Positions 16,957-26,284 of a stretch of DNA of 64,000 nt are shown piece by piece (the stretch's first letter is position 1; every line of letters starts with the position of its first letter). The notes under the pieces were generated by a model. It was not told the DNA's origin, searched no databases, and saw only the letters and a list, made by a program, of their open reading frames with translations. The stretch spans positions 41,369-105,368 of the forward strand of contig JAEZOB010000067.1 of NCBI GenBank assembly GCA_023414355.1, written 5' to 3'. A program made the position numbers and the translations under genes. The stretch comes from Bacillota bacterium (GTDB lineage: Bacteria > Bacillota > Clostridia > Lachnospirales > Lachnospiraceae).

Positions 16957-18892
16957 TGCTGGATTCCTCCTCTGAGACTTCATTCATTACATCTCCGATC
17001 GCGATAATAACTTCCTCATCATTAGGCTCGAGATGTTTTGATATAACAGTACGTTTGGCAAGAATCGGCTTAAGAATATCATTGCAAAACGCTTCAAGTT
17101 CACGGTATTGCTCTTTTGAAGAATATAAAGATTTCATTACATTTTTTAACTTCTTCGTGTTTTCTTTATCTTCGCTCAAAGCCGTAAGGAATTCCTTGAT
17201 TTCTGATTCACTAAGCATATTATCAAGGCAAACATTCATTACAACCGAATTGAAGAGCCTTAGCAAAATTTCAGCATCGTCTTCACGTACAAGTTTTCCA
17301 ATTTGATTAGAAGCAAATCCTGCGCCTCCACCGCCAAGTAGACCTGCACCAAAGCCAATTGCACCGCCTACACGCTTGTCTACGGACTTGCCCAACTTTT
17401 CTCCAATTTTTGCAGTTGCCATAGCCGCTCCCGCAACAGCCGCTGCTGTTCCTGCGAATGAAGCGATAAGAGATGACATATTCTTTAAATATTGGCCAAC
17501 AGACATTTGCTGAGTAGATACTTTGATTGTGTCTGGAACAGAAAACACAACAAACGCTACGCCTTCTGTTATTACATTGCTTCTGAGAGCCTTTGCTAAG
17601 GATTTTTGTGCGGCGCCACCATATATCGCTTTTTTTCCTAGTAATGCGCGGAATCCGTTAATCAGTTTTTGAACAGTCTTAACCCCAAGTTTCTTTATGA
17701 TATAGTCTGATGCCGGAATTAGAGCCTTTGATAAACTTGTTCGCGCGATCTGGCTCGATATAATTTGGCTTACAAGAGCAAAACCGAAAGTCTGAAGCCC
17801 AACAAGAGCAGCTGCTTTTAGAGATTTCTTGGCATCTTTACTGTTTGCATAAGAAAAGCCAAAAGTTATTAAAACAGAAATTCCAAATGCAAACGAGCAG
17901 TTTACTGCGCCTGTCGCTGCATCGTAGGTTATTGATTCAAATGTCCCAGCCTTTGCCAGATTACGAGCCTGTTTATATGTAAGCTTACCCTGACGAATGA
18001 TATCGTAAGCCTTATTAGGATCAGAAATTCCCGGAACACTACCTTCTTTGATTTTCTTTTTCATTACCTCAACAGCTTGTGCATATTGATCTTTTGGTAC
18101 TTCAACCATCATCGGAGTCCCATCAAGAGTTATATAGCGATATTCTTTTGCCCCTGTTGCTGCATTTTTCTTAAAGCAGTTGCCTACTGAGGAATTGGCG
18201 CTATTGCAATACTTACATTGCACAGGGCGTCCATTAACCACTTTATCCGGACCATTTTTTGCGTTATCACGACCTACAACCTCGGCAGCTTCTCCACTAA
18301 TTCTGTCAAGTAATGCTCCTGCTTCTTCAGCATAAATACCGTGCCCGGTTTTAGTTTGGTCTGCACCATATGCGGCTGCAAATGAGATTCCATCTAGCCC
18401 GAGAGTATTTAAATAAGCAACTGTTCCAGATTCAGCAAATTTCGATACAGCACTTTCAAAATTGCGCTTTTTTATTACTGCTCTATTAAAAAATTCTGCT
18501 ATGGCTTTATTTGTAAATCCAGTATAGCTTGTCTCGCCAACTGTTATCGAAATTAAGTTACTTTCAATTTTTATAATGTAATCATCTGGATCAAATAAAT
18601 CCCACGGAATTATCTGATAAATGAATTTTATATGTTCCGTATTATTTCGACCCTTGCCTTCTTCTGCTTTAACATTTACTTCTTCAACACATTTTTTATT
18701 TGCTTTTATAATTATGCCTTTATCTGCAATAACAAGACCGCTGGGATGGTGTCCAAGACTTTCGGCAACAGCCCAAAGTATTTTATAGTCACTCGGCACA
18801 GGAAATAAACGTTGTATTTTCTTAATATATCCGTTGGTAAGCTTATCTCCAGTTGGAAGTTCGCTAATTTTAGGGATTAACTGTTCATCCAT
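16943..18892 (-). CDS. Large protein with glycine-rich hydrophobic core
   Basis: 649 residues with GGAGGTTTAAGCTAA before the ATG. The first ~120 residues are a soluble N-terminal domain with a strand-rich, PH-like look (DYKILWAVAESLGHHPSG then VIADKGIII). A CKYC cysteine pair occurs near residue 226. Residues about 340-560 hold several long hydrophobic and Gly/Ala-rich stretches (FAGTAAAVAGAAMATAKIG; GAIGFGAGLLGGGGAG) typical of membrane-inserting or pore-like helices. The C-terminal ~90 residues are acidic and helical. The family is not recognised. Linkage to a DUF1232 protein and the zinc ribbon suggests a three-part membrane-associated system. Confidence 0.7.
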   Translation of the reverse strand: MDEQLIPKISELPTGDKLTNGYIKKIQRLFPVPSDYKILWAVAESLGHHPSGLVIADKGIIIKANKKCVEEVNVKAEEGKGRNNTEHIKFIYQIIPWDLFDPDDYIIKIESNLISITVGETSYTGFTNKAIAEFFNRAVIKKRNFESAVSKFAESGTVAYLNTLGLDGISFAAAYGADQTKTGHGIYAEEAGALLDRISGEAAEVVGRDNAKNGPDKVVNGRPVQCKYCNSANSSVGNCFKKNAATGAKEYRYITLDGTPMMVEVPKDQYAQAVEVMKKKIKEGSVPGISDPNKAYDIIRQGKLTYKQARNLAKAGTFESITYDAATGAVNCSFAFGISVLITFGFSYANSKDAKKSLKAAALVGLQTFGFALVSQIISSQIARTSLSKALIPASDYIIKKLGVKTVQKLINGFRALLGKKAIYGGAAQKSLAKALRSNVITEGVAFVVFSVPDTIKVSTQQMSVGQYLKNMSSLIASFAGTAAAVAGAAMATAKIGEKLGKSVDKRVGGAIGFGAGLLGGGGAGFASNQIGKLVREDDAEILLRLFNSVVMNVCLDNMLSESEIKEFLTALSEDKENTKKLKNVMKSLYSSKEQYRELEAFCNDILKPILAKRTVISKHLEPNDEEVIIAIGDVMNEVSEEESSNEEY

Positions 18893-18897
18893 TTAGC

Positions 18898-19671
18898 TTA
18901 AACCTCCTCAATTATGATATCAAAGGTTTCATCAAAGTCAGTGAAATCTGATTCACGGCAAACTTTAAAATCACATATGCGAGTTCCTTCATCTTCTTTT
19001 GTAAATCGGAGTTTTACTTCTTCTAAAACATCAAAGATATTTATGTTAAGTTCTTCACAGATTGATTTAAGCTGTGCATAATCAAAATTAAGCAATTCTG
19101 GGTGAACACTAATTGGCTGGATCTCATTATCAGAAGAGTCCGAAATAAAAAGCTTTAATATATTATCATCCGTAAGAAAAATAGCCACGAGTTGTCTATC
19201 TTTAATAATATCGTTGATGTCTCTCTGCATCCCATTGGTGAACTCGTCTTTCTTTACAGCAAACTTCCACTTTTTATAATTGTAAAGTTCCAAGGCAAGC
19301 CCAGTGTTTAGAATAAGCGTGAGCACGGCGGCATCATCTAGCCATCCGATAACAGGGATTACATCTGGCACAATATCGATAGGAGAAACCAGATATATCA
19401 CACCCGCCACTGCTGATATAATGATACGCAAAGGTATCTTCTTGTAATTACCCTTTGCATAGTCTCCGATAAGCTCAAATAAAGTCATTAGGTCATCAAC
19501 AAGTCCTCCTATGACGGGAACATTTTTGATTTTTTTGATCAACTTTTTTGCTTTTCCGAGAAGTTGGTTTACTTTATTCTCATCTTCAAGTATTCTCTTT
19601 GCCTCAGCTTCACGGGATCCTATTGCACCTCTTAGTTCTTCTTCAGAGAACTCTTTACGTTTTTCGTCCAT
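18898..19671 (-). CDS. DUF1232 (YkvA-like) membrane protein
   Basis: 257 residues from the ATG at 19671 with GAGGAAGAAAATCA before it. The DUF1232 signature is clear at about residues 75-125: IPLRIIISAVAGVIYLVSP then IDIVPDVIPVIGWLDDAAV, a hydrophobic helix with the conserved SPIDxxPD motif. The N-terminus is a charged coiled coil; the C-terminal ~120 residues are acidic and unassigned. YkvA-type domains are found in bacterial membrane proteins of unclear function. It heads the three-gene cluster. The IS110 element sits just upstream, so the native promoter may have been displaced. Confidence 0.78.
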   Translation of the reverse strand: MDEKRKEFSEEELRGAIGSREAEAKRILEDENKVNQLLGKAKKLIKKIKNVPVIGGLVDDLMTLFELIGDYAKGNYKKIPLRIIISAVAGVIYLVSPIDIVPDVIPVIGWLDDAAVLTLILNTGLALELYNYKKWKFAVKKDEFTNGMQRDINDIIKDRQLVAIFLTDDNILKLFISDSSDNEIQPISVHPELLNFDYAQLKSICEELNINIFDVLEEVKLRFTKEDEGTRICDFKVCRESDFTDFDETFDIIIEEV

Positions 19672-19743
19672 TGATTTTCTTCCTCGTATTATATAGTAGT
19701 AGTGTTTATGGTCCCTCTCCAAGGACTGTATGCTATACTGTTG

Positions 19744-19811
19744 GAGACACTGTGGATTGGTTTTTTTCTCCTACCACTCGATGGTTACAGAAAGGCTCCA
19801 ACCACAGTCTC
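19744..19811 (+). ncRNA. Candidate bridge RNA region of the IS110 element
   Basis: GAGACACTGTGG (19744-19755) pairs with CCACAGTCTC (19802-19811), leaving a two-base bulge. A smaller ACCA/TGGT stem lies in the loop, and GTTGGAG/CTCCAAC offers an alternative pairing. IS110-group elements encode their guide (bridge or seek) RNA between the left end and the transposase, which is where this lies. Structure and location are seen; function is inferred. Confidence 0.45.
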
Positions 19812-19929
19812 TTTGTATATTTGTTAATCAGTTAGATACCGCATGACGGTTTATTTAGAACGAGGTTACAATCGCAAGGAGTCCCAGTGGTTCCAAACAG
19901 TGTCAAATACATTTCAAAGGAGTATTGCT

Positions 19930-21105
19930 ATGATATACGCAGGAATTGATGTTGCTAAGGATAAGCATGACTGCTTTATCACTAACTCAGATGGTGAAGT
20001 ACTTTTTAAAGCATTTACCATTCCAAACAACCTAGATGGTTTTGATGAGCTTTATCAGAAAATCCAGTCTGTTACAGATGATTTAACCAAAGTAAAAGTA
20101 GGCCTTGAAGCCACTGGACACTACAGTTATAACATCTTGGGATATCTTCTTGATAAAGGTCTGACCACCTTTGTTATCAATCCGTTACATACCAATCTTT
20201 ACAGAAAAAGTCTAAGCCTTAGAAAGACGAAAACGGATAAAGTTGATGCCCATACGATTGCTACAATGCTCATGTCTGATGTGAACTTAAAGTCCTACTC
20301 AGACACATCTTATCACAATGAGGAACTGAAGTCACTAACTCGTTATCGCTTTGATAAAGTGAAAGAACGGGCAAAACTCAAACAATCAATTTCTCGTCTG
20401 GTAACAATTCTATTTCCCGAATTAGAGAAATTGGTTCCCACCCTTCATATGGCATCTGTTTATGGCCTACTTTTTGAGCTGTCAAGTGCATCCGACATCG
20501 CTTCCGTACATTTAACCAGGCTGACAAACCTCTTAAACACATCTTCGAAAGGCCACTATGGTAAAGATACGGCTATTCTTTTCAGAGAAGCTGCAAGAAC
20601 CTCGATTGGCTCTCATATGCCTGCCAAATCTCTGGAACTAAAACATACCATCCGCCTGATTCGGGAATTAGATTCCGAGATTTCTGAAATTGAATCAGAA
20701 ATCAAATCCATCATGGATGAAATCAATTCGCCAATTCTAAGCATTCCGGGTATTAACTACCGCATGGGTTCCATGATTATTGCTGAAATAGGTGATTTCA
20801 GTAGATTTGATTCTCCTGATAAGATACTTGCTTATGCAGGATTATCGCCTTCTACATATCAATCAGGTCAATTGGAATCATCGTATTCGCATATGGAAAA
20901 ACGTGGCTCCAGGTATCTTAGATATGCTTTGTTCAATGCAACAAAATTTGTATGCCATTGGGATCCGACTTTTGCTGCTTACTTAGAGAAAAAACGCTCT
21001 GAAGGTAAGCATTATAACGTAGCCATTTCACATGCTGCCAAAAAACTTGTCAGAGTGATTTATCAGCTAGAAAGATCAGGACAATCCTATATCAAAGCAG
21101 CTTAG
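19930..21105 (+). CDS. IS110-family transposase
   Basis: 391 residues from the ATG at 19930, which follows AAGGAGTATTGCT. The N-terminal RuvC-like DEDD domain shows YAGIDVAKDKHDCF (first Asp), GLEATGHYS (Glu) and DKVDAHTIATML (Asp pair). The C-terminal Transposase_20 domain has ILSIPGINYRMGSMIIAEIG and YAGLSPSTYQSG, then HMEKRGSRYLRYALF with the catalytic serine region. Length is normal for the family and there is no frameshift, so the element may be active. It moves by RNA-guided recombination rather than DDE chemistry. Confidence 0.95.
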   Translation: MIYAGIDVAKDKHDCFITNSDGEVLFKAFTIPNNLDGFDELYQKIQSVTDDLTKVKVGLEATGHYSYNILGYLLDKGLTTFVINPLHTNLYRKSLSLRKTKTDKVDAHTIATMLMSDVNLKSYSDTSYHNEELKSLTRYRFDKVKERAKLKQSISRLVTILFPELEKLVPTLHMASVYGLLFELSSASDIASVHLTRLTNLLNTSSKGHYGKDTAILFREAARTSIGSHMPAKSLELKHTIRLIRELDSEISEIESEIKSIMDEINSPILSIPGINYRMGSMIIAEIGDFSRFDSPDKILAYAGLSPSTYQSGQLESSYSHMEKRGSRYLRYALFNATKFVCHWDPTFAAYLEKKRSEGKHYNVAISHAAKKLVRVIYQLERSGQSYIKAA

Positions 21106-21132
21106 ATCTCTTAATATAAATATCTCCTTTTT

Positions 21133-21156
21133 GAGCATCCGCAAAGATGCTCTATT
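21133..21156 (+). terminator. Terminator after the IS110 transposase
   Basis: GAGCATC (21133-21139) pairs with GATGCTC (21146-21152), followed by TATTTGT. It is 28 bases past the stop. Confidence 0.65.
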
Positions 21157-21345
21157 TGTCATGCAGTTTTCAATGTTCAAATTTACTTGAAATGCATTTA
21201 CGCAATTCATTCAAAAAATTCGAAATTAGTCTTGACTTTTAATAGTTAGTCTTTCTTAATTATATTCAGAGACAATGTCACTCTATTCGCTTTGACTCAA
21301 CATATATGCTCGGATGATATCATCTGGATTGACTCAGCAAGTTGT

Positions 21346-21882
21346 TTACTTTTCTTTGTTTTCTTTGTCTATTTTTAGTATTTTGTTAAGCCATGTACCA
21401 GCTACAGCCCCACCAATTGCACTTCCGATAATTCCAAAAGGACCAAGTGCAAAACCGGCAACGCCAAGTATTGCGGCTGATGTAGGGATGCTTGTGAGTA
21501 GACCGCCGAAGATTGAAGCCAATGTTGCGCCAGTCACTCCACCTGCAGCAGAAATAGAAACAGTATTTATCGCTTCTTTTACCTTTGCATAATCCTCTTC
21601 ATTCAACTCATCACTCTTGTCCAACAGAATCGCGATAACCTGAGGAAGTACAGTGTTTTCTTTGTTTGTCTCAATTTCATGATCAAGAATGGCACGTATG
21701 GCTATATACTGTGTAAGGTTCATAGGGGATTTCCCGGTTTCAAGATTTGATATGGTTTGCTTTGTAACCCCTATCTTGTCAGCAAGTTGCTCGGCAGTCC
21801 ATCCTGCAATTTTCCTTATGGCTGCGAGATTCTGTTGAAGCAGTAGGACTTGAGAATCCTTATTTTCAGTAATCCGTGGCAT
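21346..21882 (-). CDS. XRE-family protein with glycine-rich hydrophobic tail
   Basis: 178 residues from the ATG at 21882, preceded by AAAGGAGGGATATA. The N-terminal helix-turn-helix is clear: LAAIRKIAGWTAEQLADKIG then VTKQTISNLETGKSPM (about 15-55). After a linker, the C-terminal ~70 residues are hydrophobic and glycine-rich (GGVTGATLASIFGGLL, then FALGPFGIIGSAIGGAVAG), able to form two membrane-spanning helices. A cytosolic regulator would not need this. It could be a membrane-tethered repressor or a toxin with its own control domain. It has its own promoter at 21.9 kb. Confidence 0.75.
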   Translation of the reverse strand: MPRITENKDSQVLLLQQNLAAIRKIAGWTAEQLADKIGVTKQTISNLETGKSPMNLTQYIAIRAILDHEIETNKENTVLPQVIAILLDKSDELNEEDYAKVKEAINTVSISAAGGVTGATLASIFGGLLTSIPTSAAILGVAGFALGPFGIIGSAIGGAVAGTWLNKILKIDKENKEK

Positions 21883-21902
21883 TATATCCCTCCTTTTAGT
21901 AT

Positions 21903-21931
21903 ATAATATCAAATAGCTATATAATTGTCAA
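21903..21931 (-). promoter_or_regulatory. Promoter of the XRE gene
   Basis: On the minus strand TTGACA (21931-21926), 17 bases, then TATTAT (21908-21903). The spacer holds a short ATAGCTAT palindrome that could be the binding site of the encoded protein. Confidence 0.7.
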
Positions 21932-22260
21932 GTATTTTATACTATAAACTATTATTTTTATCTCAATCAATCTAACCACACCAAATAAAATAAATAGGCT
22001 CACAGAAGCAGAGGTATACCACAGCCGTATACATTTAAGAACATGTCAAAAAACGTATTATCTTTCATTGTAATGGTATAAATTAAACCCGATCACACAA
22101 TCTCGCTAAACTTAAAAATTATATAAAGCAACCACTCATTATGTTATATTACCTAAATCGAATATTGCTCAAGCACTAACATCACTATAATCTGCTCATG
22201 GCAAACACATACTTCTCATTTTTTACAAGAAGCTCTCCCGGAGTTATCATTTTTTTGTTA

Positions 22261-22464
22261 TTATAAACATCTCTTTTCATCATCTAAAATATCTTCCCCT
22301 TCATATTCGTACGTCTCAGACCAAATGTCTTTACTACAAATTATTGGTTCTTCTTCCTTCCCAGGAAAACACACTAGAGTACCAAATATTTTGATATACT
22401 TAAAATAACTACTTACGCTTTTATGAAGAAAATAAATAATGGAACACTCTTTGTGTTTATCACA
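22261..22464 (-). pseudogene. C-terminal remnant of an unknown protein
   Basis: About 67 codons read through with protein-like composition (containing YFKYIKIFGTLVCFPGKEEE, then a SETYEYEGEDILDDE segment) to a stop at 22261. There is no usable start: a stop lies just upstream in frame. It looks like the tail of a gene cut off at its 5' side. Family unknown. The rest of the 21.93-22.51 kb gap shows nothing I can support. Confidence 0.4.
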
Positions 22465-22515
22465 TCACGAAGATACGAGCTCTGTGAGAACGCGATAGGA
22501 GCTCTGTTATAGAAG

Positions 22516-22560
22516 ACTGCTATGAATTATTTTGAGTTTCTCAAAATAATTCATAGCAGT
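22516..22560. repeat. Perfect 21-bp hairpin
   Basis: The arm at 22516-22536 (beginning ACTGCTATGAATTATT) is exactly complementary to 22540-22560, with a TTT loop. It sits 33 bases downstream of the last minus-strand gene and probably terminates transcription. Its central 27 bases recur with one change at 30645-30671. Confidence 0.7.
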
Positions 22561-22593
22561 GTCTGCCTCTATATGAAAATATATTATACCTGC

Positions 22594-22839
22594 CTATTTT
22601 TCTGTTCCTTTTTCTACCAGACTAACAGTAATCAGGACCGTCGTTTCTATCCGGTGAACAACTAACGTGAGCACTCCACCAAGATTCATGATTCTCGCAT
22701 ATGGATCTTTTATTAGTGCTTGCTTCTTTAGGTGTTTAAGCACATTTAAGCAGGACCAATTTGACAGTATTTCTTTTCTTCTTATAAATCCATCCACTTC
22801 GTTTTTTATGCTTATAATCATTTTATGTCTTCTAAGCAT
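22594..22839 (-). CDS. Small protein coupled to a serine recombinase
   Basis: 81 residues, with GGAGAGTAAAT before the ATG and an eight-base overlap with the end of the recombinase gene. It is basic at the N-terminus (MLRRHKMIISIKNEVDGFIR) and ends in hydrophobic strands (GGVLTLVVHRIETTVLITV). No family recognised. The overlap suggests a joint role with the recombinase, perhaps in regulation. Confidence 0.5.
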   Translation of the reverse strand: MLRRHKMIISIKNEVDGFIRRKEILSNWSCLNVLKHLKKQALIKDPYARIMNLGGVLTLVVHRIETTVLITVSLVEKGTEK

Positions 22840-23413
22840 ATTTACTCTCCTTTCCTTTTCTCTTTGCTCTTATAAGAGTGCTTTTAGAGATTCCTGTTAG
22901 CTCCTCTACCTGTATGTAAGAATTTGTTTTCAACATTTCCAGCGCATGCTCCACTTGCTTCCTTCCAAACTTACTTGGCCTTCCTTCTCTATAATCAGAG
23001 TTCAGTTTTTCGATTGCTTTTCCGTCTGACGTTCGCTCCACAATCATGTCTCGCTCGAACTCTGCAAATGCAAAGAAAATATTTCTGATCAATTTGGATG
23101 ATGGAGTGTTATCCATAATACCGATGTTAAGAATGTACACACGTACATCTTTATCGATGAGTTCAGATACCAGTTTGCTTCCCTCTGACATTGATCTGGT
23201 GAACCGGTCGAGTTTAGTAACGACAAGTGTATCTCCTTTTTGAATTTTAGATATCAGTTTACTGAATTTTGGTCTGTCCGTTTTCGTGCCAGTAAAAGCA
23301 TCTGTATATATTTCGATTGCTCCTACATCCTTTAATGCTTTCTCTTGAATCTCTAAACTATTTCCATCCTTAGCTTGACCCTTGGTCGAAACTCTTGCAT
23401 AACCGTATATCAT
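22832..23413 (-). CDS. Small serine recombinase (resolvase/invertase family)
   Basis: 193 residues. The N-terminal catalytic domain shows YGYARVSTKGQ (catalytic Ser near 9), then TKLDRFTRSMSEG and FAFAEFERDMIVERT. The C-terminus carries a resolvase-type helix-turn-helix, VEELTGISKSTLIRAKR. Length and layout match plasmid resolvases that resolve multimers or cointegrates. The RBS is AAAGGGG-like. No res site could be picked out upstream. It probably belongs to the plasmid-like material to its right. Confidence 0.92.
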   Translation of the reverse strand: MIYGYARVSTKGQAKDGNSLEIQEKALKDVGAIEIYTDAFTGTKTDRPKFSKLISKIQKGDTLVVTKLDRFTRSMSEGSKLVSELIDKDVRVYILNIGIMDNTPSSKLIRNIFFAFAEFERDMIVERTSDGKAIEKLNSDYREGRPSKFGRKQVEHALEMLKTNSYIQVEELTGISKSTLIRAKRKGKESKYA

Positions 23414-23613
23414 TATTTACCCCTTTCTTAGCAATAACTTATGACGCTATGTTATGACACCTTTTATTGCATTGATTCTACGACACTATCATTTCGGTAT
23501 CATTACTTCAAAGTTTTGAGTATATTAAAATCAGATATATAATGCCTTCTCTTTGTAAACTTCTTGCCTTGTGAGAAAATGATTTTAATGATTAGGTAAG
23601 AATATTATAAAAA

Positions 23614-23855
23614 ATGCTTAAAGAGATCCCAAAGCATTTAGATCAGTCGGGCAAAAGCTTCCTTAAGGATATTGTGCCATGATCTGACGCTTACCACAGC
23701 TATGAATCACAAAGAGAACTGGCTGATGAACATCTTTTGCAGAGGCTATTTCCTGAACCAGAGGGTCCGAGAACCACGAGGAAAAGGGTTTCAATGGTTC
23801 ATACACCTTCTGAGATACATAAAAATGACGAATTATCAGTTGGCCGTTCGGCCTA
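23614..23855 (+). pseudogene. Coding remnant with an in-frame stop
   Basis: From an ATG at 23614 the frame encodes MLKEIPKHLDQSGKSFLKDI and, after a TGA at 23680-23682 (probably a mutated Trp codon), SDAYHSYESQRELADEHLLQ to a stop at 23853. Composition is clearly protein-like on both sides of the stop. It could be an insertion-sequence remnant, but I cannot name it. The flanks (23.42-23.61 and 23.86-24.05 kb) hold nothing else I can support. Confidence 0.45.
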
Positions 23856-24055
23856 ACCGCTTTCGTTCCTCCCTGGGAGCAATCGCTTCCGGGGCAGTCG
23901 TACATGATAAAGTTTCTAAAATTCCAAAAATCTGCGACTTTCGCAACTTTCCAAACTCACAATGTTTAAGCCCTGACATGATACTAACATGCCAAGGCTT
24001 TAATTAAAAAGACGCTTATTATTTGCCGCTTACGACACACGCGCACCATTAACAA

Positions 24056-26257
24056 CTATTTTTGATACACCGGGTAATCTTCCCAACCGGGTACTAAATT
24101 ACCATCCGTATACAGTTCATGAATATTTATTATGCAATCGGAATTTAATCCATTTCGGGATAACTTAAGTCCTTCGCACGACGTTTCCAGATATTTGATT
24201 TCATTGTTTATTTCTACTTTATAAATCTGCCAAAGAATAGGTTGATTCTTTTTGTCTACTTCAATAACCATTTTATATATAGATAAAAAATCCATAAGCT
24301 TTTTATGCTCCACAATAGCTTTTTCCTTAATCCAACCCTGTAATGTGTTAAGCATCTCTGGGCTTAAATCATCAAGAGAATTTACTTCCCCAAAATCTAC
24401 ATGTTCCAAAGTAGTACTCGAAGTAAAGTAAAAGCTTTCAACCTTACTATGATCTTCAGATAAACGAAAGAAATATGTATATGTTCCATAAAGATCATAA
24501 TCTGTATCAGTAGTGTTACCAATTAAGCAAGGATTCATTTCATAGGTAATTCGGTTAGTATCTACCTCTATTGTGCTATTATTTTTCAAAGGACCAAATT
24601 GGAGATTAAGCACATCTTCGTAGCTCATTGCCGTAATATCTTCATACGAACGACCATCTATAATTCTGCATACTTGTTCTTGATTGGAATTGATGCTCAT
24701 TACTAAGCAATCCGATAAAGATAATGCACTATCTGAAATATTTATAACCTCGATCTCGATACATTCTATCAAATGACTTTTTATATTGAGTGTTACACGC
24801 CCATGACTTGCTACTAATTGTTCTGGATCATATTTATACTTCCAATTTGTATCAGAAGCCTCTAATTTTGCTATAAAATCAGAAACCTTTACACCGGGTT
24901 TATAAACTGTATCGGTAATTTGTATTGCAAGGTCTTCTGTCGTTACATTATTCCACTCTTCAGACTTGGTATATGTTACCCCATTACTGAATTCTACATC
25001 CCATGAATGAAAAAAGTTATAAACCTTTATAACCCCAAAGCCTATTAATGAAAGTATCAATACAAAAATGATTGACCCCAAACTGAATCGTTTGTGTTTT
25101 CTTGAAGAAACAGCAGATGTTCTCGGAGTCGGTGTCTTTGCGACATATGCAGGTTTCGGAGTTAATGGAACATTAACAGGATTACTAAAACTCATTTGAC
25201 TCTGTCGGCTTTTTGAAGGTATTGTTGCAACCTGCAGGCTCTGTTGATATTTGGAATCTGCATCACAATATGGACAGGTAGAATTACTTCTGTAATAAAA
25301 ATGGGCAGAATTTTTTGTACATTGAACAAGCTCCTCCTCTTTATACTCTACCAAAGCCTGTTTCCATTCATCTGCAGTCGCTCTTTGTGCTGGGTCTTTT
25401 GCTCCACTCAAAAAAGACTTTTTAAATAAGTATTGAATATCCGGCGGCATGCTGTTTAAATCAGGTGTCGCTACACTCTGCGGCTTATTTCCCGGTTTAA
25501 AACAATAGTTGTCTCGTTCAACCGCTAAGTTTCCGACACCCGGAGACGACTGTGAAACGCTGTCTCCTTCTTTGATTCCGTTAAACGGAGTATATCCGTT
25601 CATTAATAATTTAAAAATATGAATTGCTAATGCAAATCTGTCGGTCTCTTGTGTAAATGTTGGTAATGATGCATTCGAAAAATCGGTACCCTTACAATGC
25701 TGTATCAATTCGGGGGCTACATATCCGTCCAAACAAACACCACAACGATATACTTTCCCGGAAGTTCTATCTGTGATATGGTAGGAATCCGTATCTAAAA
25801 AAGCTACATGCCCGGTTGTTAGATTAATACCGATATTTAATGGATTGAAATCACCAAATACATATCCCGCTTTATGAATAGCTGAAATGACAATACATAT
25901 GTTAATAGCTACTATAACTTTTTGCTGATATGTAATAGGAATTTTAGGTGGATAAGCATAGATTGCTTTTAAATCCGTATCAATCGAAAGCTTTGGCATA
26001 ATAAAACCAACAAAATTACCTAAGTTGTCCACCAGAATGTCCTTAGGCCACGCTATCTGTTCCATTATATCATTATCTGGAGGATTCTTAGTCATAAATA
26101 AAATTTTATCTGCTAGTTCCTCCGAAATCCTATCCTGATGATATATTTTTGCAACTAAATTTTCGTTTTCAAGGATGCTATAAATTGCCCCTTCGCCTCC
26201 CTCTTTCATTGGCTGCGAAGAAAGCTGATAGGTTCCAAAACTTCCACTATATTCCAT
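24056..26257 (-). CDS. Membrane-anchored kinase-like protein of a TerY-P triad
   Basis: 733 residues. The N-lobe has a glycine loop, GGEGAIYS at 20-27, and VAKIYH with the ATP-site Lys at 37. The catalytic loop reads FGDFNPLNIGIN (Asp 136, Asn 141) in place of HRD, and the metal motif is LDTDS (Asp 155) in place of DFG, as in the atypical TerY-associated kinases. A zinc-ribbon-like CPYC segment lies near residue 345, then a membrane helix near 400-425 (IIFVLILSLIGFGVIKVY) and an outside-facing domain of ~310 residues. It is last in an operon with a phosphatase and a vWA protein. Confidence 0.82.
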   Translation of the reverse strand: MEYSGSFGTYQLSSQPMKEGGEGAIYSILENENLVAKIYHQDRISEELADKILFMTKNPPDNDIMEQIAWPKDILVDNLGNFVGFIMPKLSIDTDLKAIYAYPPKIPITYQQKVIVAINICIVISAIHKAGYVFGDFNPLNIGINLTTGHVAFLDTDSYHITDRTSGKVYRCGVCLDGYVAPELIQHCKGTDFSNASLPTFTQETDRFALAIHIFKLLMNGYTPFNGIKEGDSVSQSSPGVGNLAVERDNYCFKPGNKPQSVATPDLNSMPPDIQYLFKKSFLSGAKDPAQRATADEWKQALVEYKEEELVQCTKNSAHFYYRSNSTCPYCDADSKYQQSLQVATIPSKSRQSQMSFSNPVNVPLTPKPAYVAKTPTPRTSAVSSRKHKRFSLGSIIFVLILSLIGFGVIKVYNFFHSWDVEFSNGVTYTKSEEWNNVTTEDLAIQITDTVYKPGVKVSDFIAKLEASDTNWKYKYDPEQLVASHGRVTLNIKSHLIECIEIEVINISDSALSLSDCLVMSINSNQEQVCRIIDGRSYEDITAMSYEDVLNLQFGPLKNNSTIEVDTNRITYEMNPCLIGNTTDTDYDLYGTYTYFFRLSEDHSKVESFYFTSSTTLEHVDFGEVNSLDDLSPEMLNTLQGWIKEKAIVEHKKLMDFLSIYKMVIEVDKKNQPILWQIYKVEINNEIKYLETSCEGLKLSRNGLNSDCIINIHELYTDGNLVPGWEDYPVYQK

Positions 26258-26284
26258 GCCGCATCTTATTCTCCAATTCTCTTT

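Larger units (their letters stand above)
19700..21170 (+). mobile_element. IS110-family insertion sequence
   Basis: A DEDD transposase gene is flanked by a ~200-base structured leader and a short 3' segment with a terminator. IS110 elements lack clear terminal inverted repeats, so the ends are approximate. The element separates the DUF1232 operon from the XRE gene at 21.3 kb. Confidence 0.7.

Noticed and set aside
22205..22235. Possible cassette-type site ACTTCTCATTTTTTACAAGAAG
   Set aside because: It lacks the leading A and the TATA tail and lies far from the cluster; the AT-rich match may be chance.
23663..23905. Minus-strand 80-codon frame
   Set aside because: It is antisense to the more protein-like plus-strand remnant and has no ribosome site.
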